Assembly: GCF_040054535.1 (NCBI RefSeq)
Contig: NC_090784.1
Coordinates: 18,676,001-18,740,000 of the forward strand
Length of the DNA: 64,000 nucleotides
Reading direction: 5' to 3'
DNA from: Antennarius striatus
Taxonomy: Eukaryota > Chordata > Actinopteri > Lophiiformes > Antennariidae
Shown here in pieces: positions 14,141 to 28,200 of this stretch. Position 1 is the first letter of the stretch; each line of letters starts with the position of its first letter. The translations under genes and the position numbers were made by a program. Below the pieces are notes generated by a model. It made no database searches. It saw nothing but the letters and a program-made list of their open reading frames with translations, and was not told the DNA's origin.

Positions 14141-16157
14141 TAGCAGGTGAATCACAACAGACTAAGCTGAACTAGCAGCGACCAATTCTTCCAAGGTTAC
14201 CCGACTTTATTATTCTCAGCCTGTGGTTTTCAACCTTAGGTATGTTTTTTGTGAGCTGAACTCTCTGAGAATGGCTTTTGTGCTCACAGCCAGATGGGAG
14301 GAAAAAAAACAAAAACACAAGCTTGCGCCGTACTTGAGTAAAGGTCATTGCTTCAGAGTAAGGTCCAACGGACTGAAGGGAAAGGTTGGTAAACAAGATG
14401 ATGCAAGTTTGAGATGGAGATGGATGGAGAAGACGTGTTACCGAGTGTGCAGCTTTTATGAAGTTGTCTGCACTCTCCGACAGCTTTTGTACCTTTAATA
14501 TAGAACAAATTGAAAAGCAAACAAGAGAACCGCAAACAATATTTTTCTGAAATCCTTTTAATAGCAAACAAATCTAAAGTACAGTAAAAGAAATATTACA
14601 GTGCAATGCGCTTGATAGCTTTGACAGTGAGGAGATGAGTTTCTTACAGACGCTTTGAGCTGGTTCAGCTCTTCAAAGGAGGCTCAGAAAGCAAAGAATT
14701 ACATGTGGAGTCTTTACGGCTCTAGCGGTACACAACTCATCCCGCCTCATTTTGATATGAATGTAGCTCAGCATCTTTTACCCGTCAGAATAAATGAAGT
14801 GAAATTGCCCACCTTTTTTATTAAAGATTCATAAGTGCAGCACACACCCACAAGCAAAGCAGCTTTTGTGTATCTAAAGCAATCATTTTCCCTTCAAATT
14901 TTTTTTAAAGCATAGCTTGTTACTGGTTTTGATTTTCATTCTCCCCAGCTTCCAAATATCCCTCCGTCTCCATCCTTTCCTCCCATTCTTCTCGTCCAAC
15001 GTTACCATTCATTACCCCATGCCTTCTCCTCCCTCTTTACGTATCGCTCACTTTCTGCAAACCCACTCCATTTCATCGTCCCCCCACCCCCCCATTCTAT
15101 TTTCTTCAACACTTTGCATCCTTCCACCTGCCCATGCAGTCACACCAGAGGTTGTTTGTCTCCGCAACTGGAAGGCAAGGACTCCACGCTAGTTTTGTAG
15201 ATGGGCTTTTTCTGAGAACGATCATCACTGCAGAAAGGGACAGGAGGAAAGACAGAGAAGCAAGATTATCAGTACAATAAACCTCAAGCAGGAACTAGAA
15301 ATGTATAAGTGAATAAATTATACACCAGATCCATGTGATGGAGCTGCACCTGGCTCTTAACATGAAAGTCTATTTTTTTTTTCTCTTTTTATGCACACAT
15401 GTCCAGCCCTCATTTTGTAAGGATTAACCATTCTTCAAAGACATCAAATATTCATTTTCTGTGCAGCACATGTGAAAAACAATTTAATGAGCAAGGCTGC
15501 ATAGGGTCATTTTGCACATTAAAAACAGCAACAGATTTAATGGGACTTCCATTAAATAATTTCTAATGCTTAATATTGAAACAGAGAAATGAAAGCTGAT
15601 GCAATTAGTCCAGGCTTTTCACAGGTAGAACCACATGACACAGGGAAAGTGATAAAGGTCAAGGATGAGGATGAGTACAAGTCAAACCTACAGGGGTAGA
15701 CTTCAATACTAAGTATGAATAGCGCCTTTTAAAAAGCACAAGGTTCACATCTGCATGTGTGGAATTGTGTTCTGCAAAAACACCCAGCATACGTGACATG
15801 CCAACCCTGTGAAGTGTAAACCAAGGTGCTTGCACCAAAATACATGCTCTAGCTGAAATAGCCTTGGTTCTATCACACGTGACAGAATGAAATATTACAG
15901 CAATAACCATATCTGTTATATAAAGTCAAACTGCAGGAGGAGAGACTGCAGGCTGAGTTGAGAAAAATATGAAGGTGGGTCTAAATAAAGTACCGTAAAG
16001 AAATTAAAAAACACCCAAACACATATTAACCTGTGGTCGGAGGCGTTTCATCCATCAGATTTTGAAAGTGATTTAAAATGATTGCAGTCTTAAGTGCAAA
16101 GTGATTCCTTATCATGAAAGAGAGGCAGACACAAGCATTCACACATGTCACTGATCC

Positions 16158-19100
16158 TTACATGGGTCCCTTGCTGGTCTTGGCCCGCCTGGCCCTGCGG
16201 CACATGAATATAGCCATAATGAAGAGCACCAGGAGAGACACGGCCGCCGCAGAGGTCATCAACACAGCAAATCCATTACTAGACTGGTACCAGGGGGCAT
16301 TCGCTGTGGGACAAATCAGCCAGACATGAAGGAAAGCATATATCATACAGACTCTGAAATCAGCAGCACGATGAGCTTCCCACCTCCGGGCAAAAACCTG
16401 TAAAGGTTGTGGAAAAGCCTCCGAATGAGGAGGGTGTCTGTGGCTCAGATTCTAATACTGCCCCATGATATGTGACACCAATCTTGAAGGGGAAACCAAG
16501 ATCCTAACTACTGGATTGATCTGAATCTTTCTCTAGCATGGTGGAAAAATGAAGGGGGTGGAGGTGGTGGTGGTGGTGGTGGGGTTCTTCAAATTTGGAA
16601 ATACTATTTTGACTTTTCTCATACAACTTCAGAGCGACAGAAGTGACACGAAACATTTGCTCACCCTGCCTTCACGAATGAGCAAACATTAGTCCAGCAT
16701 CTAGAAATTATTATCATTTTAATTAGTACATGTGCTTCACAGAAAACACAGGAGACACCGCGGAGCACAGTGACCAATAAGTCAACTGCAGCGGTAATAA
16801 GATAACCCCACCATAATAAATAACATACACTGGCTTAATTGCATTTTTAGAGGTTGCATAATTTAAATGAGTGAAATCGCACAGCTTACTGGTGGGAGAA
16901 CGGTGTTTAAAAACTGCAGTGCATTAACACAGAGCACTCGTCTCACAGGTCACCGATAAAGATGATGAAGACGGATGAAGTGCCGTAAATTGGATTAGCT
17001 GTACGAGTTGTGCTGTAATGAAATTAGCCCTGCATTTGAATGCAATCTGTGAGAAATAACTCAATTTGTCAGATAAAGAAAAAGGCCGTCACTCCAAAAG
17101 AAGTTCATCCACAAAAGCTAACGCAACGTATTTGAATTATTATCAGTTGTTAGGATGTGCTGAATACTTCCTGATGATGTTACAAACGCCAGTGAGTGTA
17201 TCTACAACTAAAAATAGAATTTGGTGCAAATATAATACAGTTTTTAAAAATTAAAAGCAAATGACATGCTCCAAAATGTCATTTTCTATTGGACTATTTC
17301 TATTTCTGGTGTTCCTCCACTCTGTTCTTTAGAGACCACTTGTGTTTCCATAAGTATTTCTGTCAAAAGCGAAAAATAAGGTAAATTAATGTATCCTTTT
17401 ACTATTTACTATTTAATTACTATCCTTTTATTCTTTCAAATAGTTTTTTATTTATTCATTAAAATGTCCCACATCCTTTGGGATCTTATCAACTATGTCG
17501 GTTGTTATTTTAGAATCAGGACTACTTTATCTTTTTTTTTTTTGTAAAAATGGCCTTAAAGTTTTATAAGAGCACCATGATCCTTGTTTTTACCATTTTT
17601 TGTGTGGATAAATTAGCTAAGATGAATTTCAATGGTCAACAATTTTGTAGTAAATTCAGAGCTTTTAAGGTTTCAGAGTTACAAATGAGCACTACTGCAA
17701 AAGCTCATGATGATGCATTGCAAAGACATTTGATTGGATATCTAGGGGATGTTTACAGCTAAATTTCCCAGCATTAAAAAAAAAAAATCCCCAAAACATT
17801 CTTTAGAAAAAGGAAGAGAGAATGGTCTGCTGTATAAACAGAAGCTTTCTCACCAGGCAGGACAGTAATTTTGACGGTGCGACTCTTCCTTAGTGATGCG
17901 ATGGAGGGATGTTCAGCCGTGCAAGTGTACAGTCCTGAATCTGATTCGTCCACGTCTTTTAGCCTGAGCTCAGACTCAGGCAAAATCCAGTCATCACCCT
18001 GAGAGAGAAAGACAGAGTCATAGAAGGGTGAGATAAACTTTCAGCAGGCCAGAGAACATTCTTTATTGGCTGGTTTGATAGCAGTTCTAGGATAATTAAA
18101 ATCAAGCTGAGCTGACAGCAGAGGACAGATGGAGTTAGTGAATACAGACAGATAAATGGGGACTGTAAGACATGACGGGAGAAAAAGGACCACAAAAAGG
18201 ACAAAAAAGGTTGCCCATCAATAAAATAAAACATGATGGACAGAAACCAAGTGACTGGCAGTGGCAGAGTGATGCTGACAGTACTATCTCCTGGGTGTTT
18301 GGTCCTGAGAGAACAACCCTCAAAGTCCCGAATGAAGAGTATTTACCTGAGCAGTAATCCCTATGAATGAACACACATGGGCACAAGTCAATAACCCAGA
18401 TAACGGCATCATCCGCAAAGAACAATGCCACAACCACACACTGTTAACACAACATTTAATGAGATGGCAAGGGAGAAAGATGAATTGTTGACACAAAAAT
18501 AGCTGCACTATTATGAGATAGAACCCGACATGGACGGAAACAAATAATAAGCTGAACATGAGGATTGGAAAACAAATGAACGTAGAAGACAGGGCAAAAA
18601 AAAAAAAAAGACATTACACCATGCAAATGATTTGGCTCTTGGGAGAGTCAGCTCCTGCCAAGAAAGTCCATTTCAATTTCAATGGATCTGAATTAAGAGG
18701 ATTTCCCATAAAGGCCAGGTCTGGCCAAAGCAGCATTTTGTATGCAAATCCACTGGCTCCCAGAGCACGCCTGTTTCTGCCTCTGTCCTGCTGTCATCAC
18801 CGGAGGCCAATGTGCCCACGGCAGCTATCTGTCAAAGTGGCTGATTTTGAGTCCAATGTCTGCCCCATATCTATTAATACCACACACAGGGTGGGTTTAC
18901 ACACAGATCGACAGGCTCGCATTTCATCTCTCCATTTCCTAGAATGTCTCATTCCTTTTCTCCCGAGGTCTTGTGACTTATTTAAACGGAGCGAGAATAT
19001 TTGATAGGTACAGGTGAACTGTGAGCACCAGACCGGTGAACGATTCCAACTGCATACAATGATGGACCTGCCAGTCAAACTGCCAATAATTACTGTTACC

Positions 19101-22100
19101 TTTGCCAAGAGTGGTTAGTTAGTTAGTTTGTTTGTTGGTCTGTTGGAAGGATTCGTCAAAAAGTTGTGAATGGATTTTGATAACATTTTTTTTTGGAGGG
19201 GCAGGGAATTACTATTGATAAAATAATTTTTAGTTGACACTGAGCTCATCGCCTGCATCCAGAATTTATTTAAAGGATTACAGTATATTAAAGGATTTTT
19301 TTTACCCTCAGACTATAGGGACATTAATATGATTCATGATTCTATCATAGTGTATAATGCAAGTCTCATAAGACCTACCACACATCCATTGCATTAAATA
19401 AACTAGATCAAGTATATCCAAAAAAAATTTCAAAATTATAAAAGTACAGACTAATCTTGTACTGTATTGTGGTTGAGGTGAATTTGAAGGTGCAGTACAT
19501 ATTTTCACCACTAGGGGAATTTCATTCCCAATACTTCACCTCCCCCTTTTTATAGATTGTTATTGTCACTGTGGCATTTGATGCTGAGATGTCTTAATAC
19601 CCTTTGGGCAAAGGTCCCCCCCCCCCCCAAATAATTCAATACTGGATAACCAAACACACAAAAAAAAAACATTAAAAATCCATCCACGTAATTGTTTTCA
19701 GGTTGACTGGCTCTTGTCCAGACCTCATTAAACTATTAATCCTCTGTAAACGGGCAAGCTGCAATCCCCAGCGAGGGGTGGGCCTAAGCCGAAGGAAGAC
19801 TGGATGCAAGAACATTGAGAAAATCAGGGACAGAAACAGACGTATACTAAGAAAATTAAAAGGATGCTGGAAGAGAAACTAGGAGAGATCACATTGAAAT
19901 TGGAGGTGGAGAGCAGAAGCAAGAATGATGAGTATCAGAACACGTAATGGAGGGACTTCCTGTTACCTCTCTGTACCAGGAGTACGTCGGGTCCTCCGAT
20001 GAACTGGCAAAGCACTGAAGAACAACATCCTCCCCAGATAGCACCCTCAGATCTCGTGGGAGACCAAGGTAGCTGGTGAAGCCCTCCCTGGTCACCGACA
20101 CCTGTCCCATATCTACACAAAATAGAAAATGTGACAGAAAGATGGAGCATGTTTGAGCATTAATGAAGCAAAACATTTGATGTAGACTGACGTTCCTGAG
20201 CAGCTGGTGAAGACATTAAAGTCAATTTGAGCATATAGACTCAAGTATGAAGGTTTCCCAGTGGTACAAGTTGAACAAGCAGTCAATAATAATGATAATA
20301 GGCTTCATCTTATCGAAGTCTTCTGGGAGGCAGAGTTGTGAATAATGACTTGTTTTTTCTTCCATCTTTTAAGAAGGCCAATGTCTACCCAGCACCCGGC
20401 TTCTCCTTGTCTCCATCTCCTTGGTTCCCTTAGTCCATCCTAATCTTTGCCTCTTATTGATTCCCCCCATGAGGCTGAAGAGCCTATCGAACAGCATCAC
20501 GGTCGATTTGATGGCTGCTGAGAAGATAGAGGAAGAAGATAATGTGACTAGCGCTACGGAAGTCATATAGCCGAGTACCCCGAACTGATAGTCTTCCACT
20601 TGGAGAATGCGTCATCCCAGTTTTTTTTAACGTTTTTTTTATTATTGTTGGAGTTCACAGATGCTGCAGTGTGTGTGAAGGATTTCTGCAGTTGTTTTAG
20701 TCTTAGTGTGAATTCTGCTACAGCACCAGATGGATATATCTTAATTTATAAACTATTCATGTATTTCACTGTTTGGAAAAATGTATCCACAACATCTGAA
20801 ATATGAGGAAGTGTCATCTATTGTGCCACCAAACCTAACCAACTACGCCAAAAGTCCATTCCTTTTTTTGTCAAGTCACTTCTGCATAGACGTAAAACAC
20901 AGACATTGTGGCTCTTCTTGTAAGTCACATATTTATCCCTCCGGCACACAACACAGGTGGATATAGCGATCACTTTGTCTGTCTGTTTACATGCATTTTT
21001 TTATCATAATGTGTTTCTTTCTTTAATGGATGGGGACAGATACCCCATGCATAGATATAGCCATACAATCCCAGCATCACGAGGTTTATGACAAATGCTA
21101 TTTGTTTTTAAGACCTTTGTATGACAAACAGAATGAAGCAGAGAAATGAAAGAGTACCAGGTGAGGTAAAACAGACATTTCAAACTGTACATCAGAAAAT
21201 GAGATATGAGGACAATATTTTTTTTGCTGGATTAACCAGGATTTGGCAGCTCCCTCGAGGTTAGGCAGTTCAGAGACTTCCTCATTTCACAGAAAAAGGC
21301 TATCTGACAAAGTATGTGTTTTATTTGTATTTGTATGCTATTCTCAGTCTCTATAATCTTGTCATATGGTCACAATTTAAAAATCTATGAATTTAACAAA
21401 GTGCAAAATATAGCAGTGATATTTTCTTTTCCTTTTCTCGCTGATGTTCAAGGCCCCCTACAGACAATTGCTTTGACTGTTTTGCTGATATTTTTCTTTA
21501 CTTTTAAAGCATAAATAATAATTTTTCATTAAACCTGCCAACTTATCGAACGTAGGCAAGAGTCATGCCTCAAGTTACTTACAAATAATACTCATTCTAA
21601 TATTTTGCATTTCCATGAAAACAATTTGGAGTTGCATTTGGATTTAAACAGCGAGAATGGTTTGTTTCATTTGTTTCATGAATGACTAAGTTTTACCACC
21701 ACCTGCATTTACACTCACACAGTTTTGATATCACTTTAAATTAACTGTTAACATGAAAAACTTTATAATCATACAAAAAAAAACCCCCAAAAAACAGCTG
21801 TGGGGTTAATTTGACCTTTCCTTTTCCTTTTTATTTTCAAATCCCTACAGAAATATCTTTGACCTATTCAGGATACCGACAACATGAAAGATGTGAGCTT
21901 TCTTTATCTGGCAAACAGAGGAATCAGTCATTGTTCCACGGTGGCCACTGCACAGCCACTACACACATCAAAACATCAAACACTCACAATGTACTTGGAC
22001 AGCAAACACCTCGGAGGAGTTGTCTGGAGCAGTCGCATTAGGGGCATCAGACACACAGCGGTAGGGTCCTTCGTAGTACTTTCCAGCTCTGGGGATGGAC

Positions 22101-23388
22101 AGAACCAGACTCTCTGCAGTCTGCTTGATTTGTGCTGAATACCGACACCAGAATCTGTCCCAGAGTGGACGCCAGCTCTTTGTGTACTGCACAGGGAAAG
22201 AGAGAGTGGGAGATTGGTCACTGAAGAATCATTGTTATAGTTCGTGAAGATCATAACAGTCTATTATATATACATATGTTACATAATTCAGAGCTAAAAT
22301 TGAGATCCAGCATAAATCCACATATTTATTGAAGCAAATTCTGGTGGAATATGCGTGGGTTTTATAAAATATTGAGCAGTTAGCTGCTCAGTATGATATT
22401 TGTTGAGAGCATTTAATTTCCAAGCATTGCAAATTAAGTCTGGCTGTAATTTTTTTTTACATTCTGAAATGTTTAGTGATATTCTTCTCTCGTAATGGAT
22501 GATTTTTAAACGATTGGTGTGAAGAGGATCATTTAGTTCCTGTGGCTCACCGTGGAAAAGATCTCAAAATGGACCTGGCTGATGTTGAGATCAGAATCAG
22601 AGTACAGACACTCCAGCATCATCTCCTCTCCCTCCAGAACTGGCTCCTTTGGCCCTTTAATGAGCAATCTGGCTGCATGTGGACAGAGATTACATATTTG
22701 GGTTATTGATCTCAACATGAACTGGCAGGGAAAAACAGAGTTCCTACCCGAGCGTCGGGACTCTGGCTTCTGTTCTGGAGAGCCTTTTAAAACAACCTCT
22801 CCCTCTTCCTGACCTTTTGTCTCAGGCCGCCGATGGAAAGGCGCCATTTCTTCCACAAAGACAACATCACCAGGAACAGGTTATTCTACTTTACTGAAGC
22901 TAAAGTCAACGAAAACAATATGTGTTTCTAATATTATGGAACAAGAACAGCCACCATCGCACTGTTTATTTTCTGAATACAGACTGAACCTATAAGAAAT
23001 TTGTTCAGTCTTTCACTCCCTTGATAATTCAAGGAACATTTCCTGTTTTCGTCTGAGCCTCGTAAAACCACCAGGGGAAACCCATCAGTGTCGTCAAGGA
23101 AGATAGAATAAAGTGTTTTCTCCTGAGGACAAACAAGACAGGCGAGCACACACGAACACAAATCCCAGGGCCAGAAACTGGAAATGCGTCAGTGAAAAAA
23201 AACAAAAACCAAAAACAAACAGATTAGATCAACATTCGAATATTAAACCGGCAGCTTACAGGTAACACAGAAGAATAGATCATAGTTTTAAAGATATTTT
23301 CCTAATAGAAATTGGGGAAATGAAAGAGATATTTACCATAAGTGCCATGAAACAGGACGGCCACAGCAACGAATATAAATGCCTTCAT
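16158..23388 (-). CDS. Two-Ig-domain type I membrane protein, unnamed, 269 aa, six exons
   Basis: Minus-strand coding exons are 23337-23388, 22551-22672, 21988-22186, 19967-20112, 17854-17998 and 16158-16303. All have AG/GT borders and matching phases, giving 810 nt including stop. Residues 1-17 are a signal peptide (MKAFIFVAVAVLFHGTY). Ig domain 1 spans about 19-124, with Cys39 and Cys102 as the likely B-F pair. Ig domain 2 spans about 126-221, with Cys158 and Cys199 and a classical D-x-G-x-Y-x-C motif at 193-199. Each domain is split by a phase-0 intron. Residues 233-255 form a transmembrane helix without charged residues. The tail is about 14 residues, basic (CRRARRAKTSKGPM), with no ITAM, ITIM or other tyrosine motif. 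N-glycosylation sequons are at Asn47, Asn108 and Asn114. Cys72 is an extra, apparently unpaired cysteine. A surface recognition or adhesion role is inferred; I cannot assign an orthologue. Confidence 0.85.
16563..16583 (+). repeat. Short (GGT)n run
   Basis: About seven GGT units, just downstream of the last coding exon of the Ig gene. Confidence 0.9.
19106..19250 (+). repeat. Interspersed fish repeat, diverged copy
   Basis: The run of GTTTG/GTTAG units followed by an 'aaaa-gttgtgaatggattttgataac' type phrase resembles a family common in fish genomes, in which a GTTTGTTTGTT tract precedes a sentence-like conserved tail. A second diverged relative is at 47215-47310. It sits in the intron between the fourth and fifth exons of the Ig gene. 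Family assignment is from memory of the pattern. Confidence 0.4.
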
Positions 23389-24314
23389 GGCTGTGGAAAA
23401 CCTTTTGTGGCTCAGAACAATCGGTCTTACGCAGCTTGTACTGTATTCGGAAATGAAAGTAAAGTCACTGCCTTTAAAGCGTGGAGGTGTGGTTTACAAA
23501 CCTGATACACCAGAAACTCAACTCAAAATAGCCAGAAAGTGTAAAGGCCCAAGGAAAGTTCAAACATGGTACAACAAATAAATTACTAAACAAGCTTTAT
23601 ACCCAGATTCTCTCTTACAGAGGTATATTTTACGCATGGAATATTGCACACGTCTGTCCGTGACGGATGCCTAAATGATTAGATTTAAGCGCGTCATTTG
23701 TCACTGAGAAGAGACGCGTCTCACTCAGAGCTCGCTGCTGTTTGCGAGGAATCAAAATTTGAAGCGCGTCTTGATCGGACGACGTGAAAGGTAACGCCGA
23801 ACAAGCAAACATTTCATGCTTCATTTGGCACGGCCTTTACTTTTATTATCTGTTAAATAAAGCCCAACCGACGACAGTGATCAAATAAATTGAAGCCCGT
23901 CCAAGAGTCTCTTAGCTGTAGACAACACAGACTTTAAATGCTTGCAGCGTCAGCGCTTTAAATTGACGCGCAAAATGTTAATTTTTCACTTTCAATATGA
24001 CGTCTTTGCGCATTCAGAAAAGGATAATGCAAGTTAGTAAATATTAGGGTTTTTTTTTTGCTAAAATAACTTAAAAAATAGTGCATGAATCATAACCAAA
24101 TAACTATACTGTATTAGGCTGCAATCTTCAAAAACAATTTATTTGACAATGACACAAAAATCAGTGTCATCAACAGCTGTTTTGACAAACATTACAAAAG
24201 ATAAAGCCATACACAACACGGAGAAAAGATTTGAGAGTAAACATTGTTTTTTTTAAAGAATAATACAGAACATGGGTTCCAGGTTATTGAATCGTGCTGT
24301 AGTTCTAAAAATAT
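23389..24314. promoter_or_regulatory. Head-to-head interval between the Ig gene and taf12
   Basis: About 0.9 kb separates the Ig gene start codon from the taf12 first exon. Its centre (about 23640-23790 and 23940-24020) is rich in CpG and includes the 12-bp palindrome GAGACGCGTCTC at 23711-23722, flanked by inverted CTGAG/CTCAG copies. No open frame here is credible. It probably carries at least the Ig gene promoter. Confidence 0.4.
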
Positions 24315-24506
24315 CCAGTAGATGGCAGAATATAATGATACGTTACCACCGGAAATAGACGATATTAAAGCGGAAGTAGTACACAGATTTCATCGCCGAT
24401 GTTCTCGGTTGTGCTGTGTCAATTTTAAGCAGGTTTTCGTTATTCATATCAAACTTTGCCGTCACAAGGATCGTGAAACATGGACAGATAGTGTTTATTT
24501 ATTTGG
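24315..24506 (+). promoter_or_regulatory. taf12 promoter and noncoding first exon
   Basis: A strong donor (GG|GTAAGT) ends a presumed 5' UTR exon at 24506. Two ETS-type sites, ACCGGAAAT at 24348-24356 and CGGAAGT at 24371-24377, fit a TATA-less housekeeping promoter. A CTCF-like motif, CCAGTAGATGGCAG, is at 24315-24328. The transcription start is likely between about 24350 and 24450. Confidence 0.5.
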
Positions 24507-25225
24507 GTAAGTTGGCGTTTTTTTGCAGAACTCTAGAATGCATCCTGTGTAGTAACGCGCCATTAGATTAGCTACCGATGTTAGCCAGAGTGGCTAAATT
24601 CAAAGGTTGCTGCTAATTGTTTTTAGCACGTAACAGTATTTTAGGTCGAAATGTTGTGTGTTTGTTTTAATTGGTGAACATTCCCAGCTACTCGGCAGTT
24701 TTATTTTACGAGTGCGGTGTTATTGCTCCACTTGTGCAGTACATTTAGTTGCGCCTATACCGTTGTTGTAACGGCAGATTTTATATTTGCGTTTTGTAGC
24801 CATGCTATTCTTAACTGTTATAGATAGCCTTCTGAATTGAACCGTTGACGTATAATTACGCTGTGGTGTAAATTAAACAACACCGAAAGCGTACAAAAAT
24901 CAAAATGAATAGAAATTAAAAAGAAATGGAAATAAACACCATGTCCAATGCTATACAGTAAACTGAAAAAAATCAACAAGACTCAAAGCACCAGTTTACA
25001 CTGTCATCATAAAAGATCTGCTTCCAGATTTATCCACCTTTTGTGATACCAACTTGTCTAATTGATGACTATTTTCTACAGATTTTCGGACCTGGTCCTT
25101 GCAAACATAATACATCCGTTCCCATTTTGGACCGTCACTTAGAACTGTGACACATACACACACACACAAGCAAAAAACATCCTCTGAAACTCCAGAGTCC
25201 CTCCACTTGTTCTGTTGCTACCAGC

Positions 25226-28200
25226 ATGGCGAACAGCACCACAACAACAATGAAGGTTCTGCAGCCTGGCCCTGCTGGCAGAAGCAGTCCAGAGGGATCA
25301 CAGGTCAGTCCAGCTTTTCATCCTTAAATGAGTGGCTGTATACAGAAATGAGTTTAAACAAAACAAAAAAATACCCATTTTGCATATTTTACATAAATTT
25401 TGCTCATACAAGTCTTGTATCATTTTTGAAATGGACAAAGTTGTGCATTACTTGACAAGATTGTCTACTATATGCCTCCCCACTGCTGGTGTCCCAGTAT
25501 TAATGACACCATCAATCTTTTAGCAAGAATAAGTAATTCTTTTAAAGAACCACTGTTCATGTGCATTACTGAAACACCATAAAGAACGACTCAGCAGATT
25601 AACCCAGGTGATGTGGCTCATGCTCATGACACCCATTATTAAACAAAGGCCTGGTGAAACTCAAATTTCAACGACCCTTCTTTGGCACTCCCTGACAACC
25701 CCATCAACCTTCGTGGGCACCCAGACAGGTTTCGACTATGGTTGTTGGAATGCGAATATCACTGACCACACCCCACAGATATAATAAGCTGGGACAAGAC
25801 TAACCAACACTAGAACTGAAGAAGCCTCTTGGATGAGCGATGACAAGTCTTCAAGAAACTTTCTTTAAATCTTCTTAAAGTCCAATGATTTAAACAAGTT
25901 TAGATATGACAAAATGCCATTATGAAAATTTTGGTGTCATTCTTAATCCACGTATGCCAAAGTAATTCTTGGCATTGGATCTGAATAGAGGCAATCTGGT
26001 GACTGTTCAAACGTTGAATCAGGTGACTTGATAATTTTGATGACATCAGAAGAGTCTCAGTGTCTGTACTGGCCACCAATCAGAGCAGAGCTCCTGAGTG
26101 AGAGCTGAAATGTCTTCGAACCCAGTTGCTTCATATTCAACCTTCAAACAGTTATTTGTATAGCAGCAGAACAAACATTTACAAAGTGGTTTGACAAAGC
26201 AAAAGATGTTACATGGTCATAGCAGGAACCTTAAAATCATACTTCTAATTTTCATTTATTGAGTTTATGAATTAATGAGTTTATTGATAACAGGGACCCT
26301 GTGGAAAAGCATAAGTCTGAAAGAATTGTTTTGAATCAAATTTAGCTACCAAGTAATTTTCTGCAGACAAGATAAGACCCAACAAATCTAAGACGGTGAT
26401 GACAGATTTGCAAACAAAAAGAGTATATATCGGGTGATGTCCAAAAGTCCAAATAATAGTCAACGAATGATGAAAGACAATGAAGACAACTATTAGCAAT
26501 AAAACAAGAGTACAGAGTATCTTTTAGTATAGCAAAGTTGAAATATTCTCCTTAAGAAGTGATTAGAGGTCAATGATAATGCGAAACTCCTTTAGTTGGA
26601 ATGGTCGTTCCAAAGCCGAGGCATTCTGACCCAGCTTGTCCCCTTTAGATTTGAGCCCAGCTCAGGGTTACTAGATGACTGATAATGGGTTGTCAGTTCT
26701 GCTGCATTTCTCAGTCATGATCAAGATACGCTTTTAAATGTGAGAAGAAAAATCTCAAAATTCAATCCTATAATAAACAAAGAGTCTGTAATAAAATAAT
26801 TCTGGTTCCTATCCAGGTGCTCAGTAAGAAGAAGTTGCAGGACCTGGTGAGAGAAATCGATCCGAACGAGCAGCTGGATGAGGATGTCGAGGAGGTCTGT
26901 CAGACCTTTTATGTGCACTTTTAAAAATGAAGTCTTTTTTTCTTTTGCTGTTTGTCAAGTGTTGCATAAATGTAAGCAGCATTGGAATTTTTGGTTTGAA
27001 ATAAGCATTACTTGCCTCTTGTTTTTGTTCCTTTAAAGCGGTTCCCAACCAATGCCACATCCATCATTTAGAAATCTAAATCTATTTAAAGTCTGGCTGC
27101 ATATGGTGTGAGCAGCTGAAAACATGAAGGACTTTCCAGCCATTGTGGGATGTTGCTTCTTTTATCTGCACAGTTCTTGATTTTAATAATTTCTATCTCT
27201 TTGCAGATGCTTTTACAAATTGCAGATGACTTTATAGAGAGTGTGGTGACAGCAGCTTGTCAACTGGCACGTCATCGCAAGTCCAATACCTTGGAGGTGA
27301 AAGATGTTCAATTGCATCTTGGTAAGTTGTTGGTGACTTTTTTTTTCTTTTGGATAATTTTTAAAAATATACCGATTTAATGCATGAATCATTTCTATCT
27401 TCAACTAAAGTGTTGCTGTATCAATGCTTGCTATAATGATATATGTGTTAAAGTATCAGTTAGTTGGTCTTAATCCTAAACTTGATATAGTTTGTCAATT
27501 TTTGACATCACAAAAAGATTTTGGCCATTAAGGAACAATTCATGTGTGCAATTATCTTGTGATCATTATTCTAGGCCATAAATCACAAACAAAGATTGTG
27601 AAAATACCTCAGAATCAGTTGGATATAGAATTGGTGACAGTATTTCTGGCTGACTACCATGAAACTGTTTTGATATGCGACTCTGGATAAGACATCATGT
27701 AAACTGTAACTGGCTGAGACAGATGACGGTGTTGTGGCATTTCAAGCTGGAAATGAGATGGAAAGTAGATTTTAGGAGTGCTCTGGATATGTTCTGGGAG
27801 CATATCCGTCTTGTTGAACTCATGTATTACTTTTCTCAGAGCGCCAATGGAACATGTGGATTCCTGGTTACGGCTCAGAGGAGATCCGGCCATTCAAAAA
27901 GGCTTGTACCACAGAAGCTCATAAACAGGTGAGAGATAGAGGGTCTTGTTTCTGTGGATGATAGAATATTCATCTGTATTAGATACACAAGAAGAATGAC
28001 TACGGTCCATTATTTATGCAGACCTTCCAACCGTGACGCATTTTTAGTAGCAGCTACGCATTTGGACTGTAAAGTATGCTGATGCAAGTTCTCTCTGAAA
28101 AGGAAGCACATTTGACTGAGTCTGTTGCTTTTATCACCTTTGCGAGAGTAAAGTATGTGGAGGAGGAAAGCTGAAACTGGTTTTGTCCTGGATGACTTGT

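Noticed and set aside
22934..23161. 75-codon minus-strand frame inside the Ig gene, considered as an extra exon
   Set aside because: Its only acceptor gives a frame that stops when joined to the first exon, whereas the exon at 22551-22672 joins in phase.
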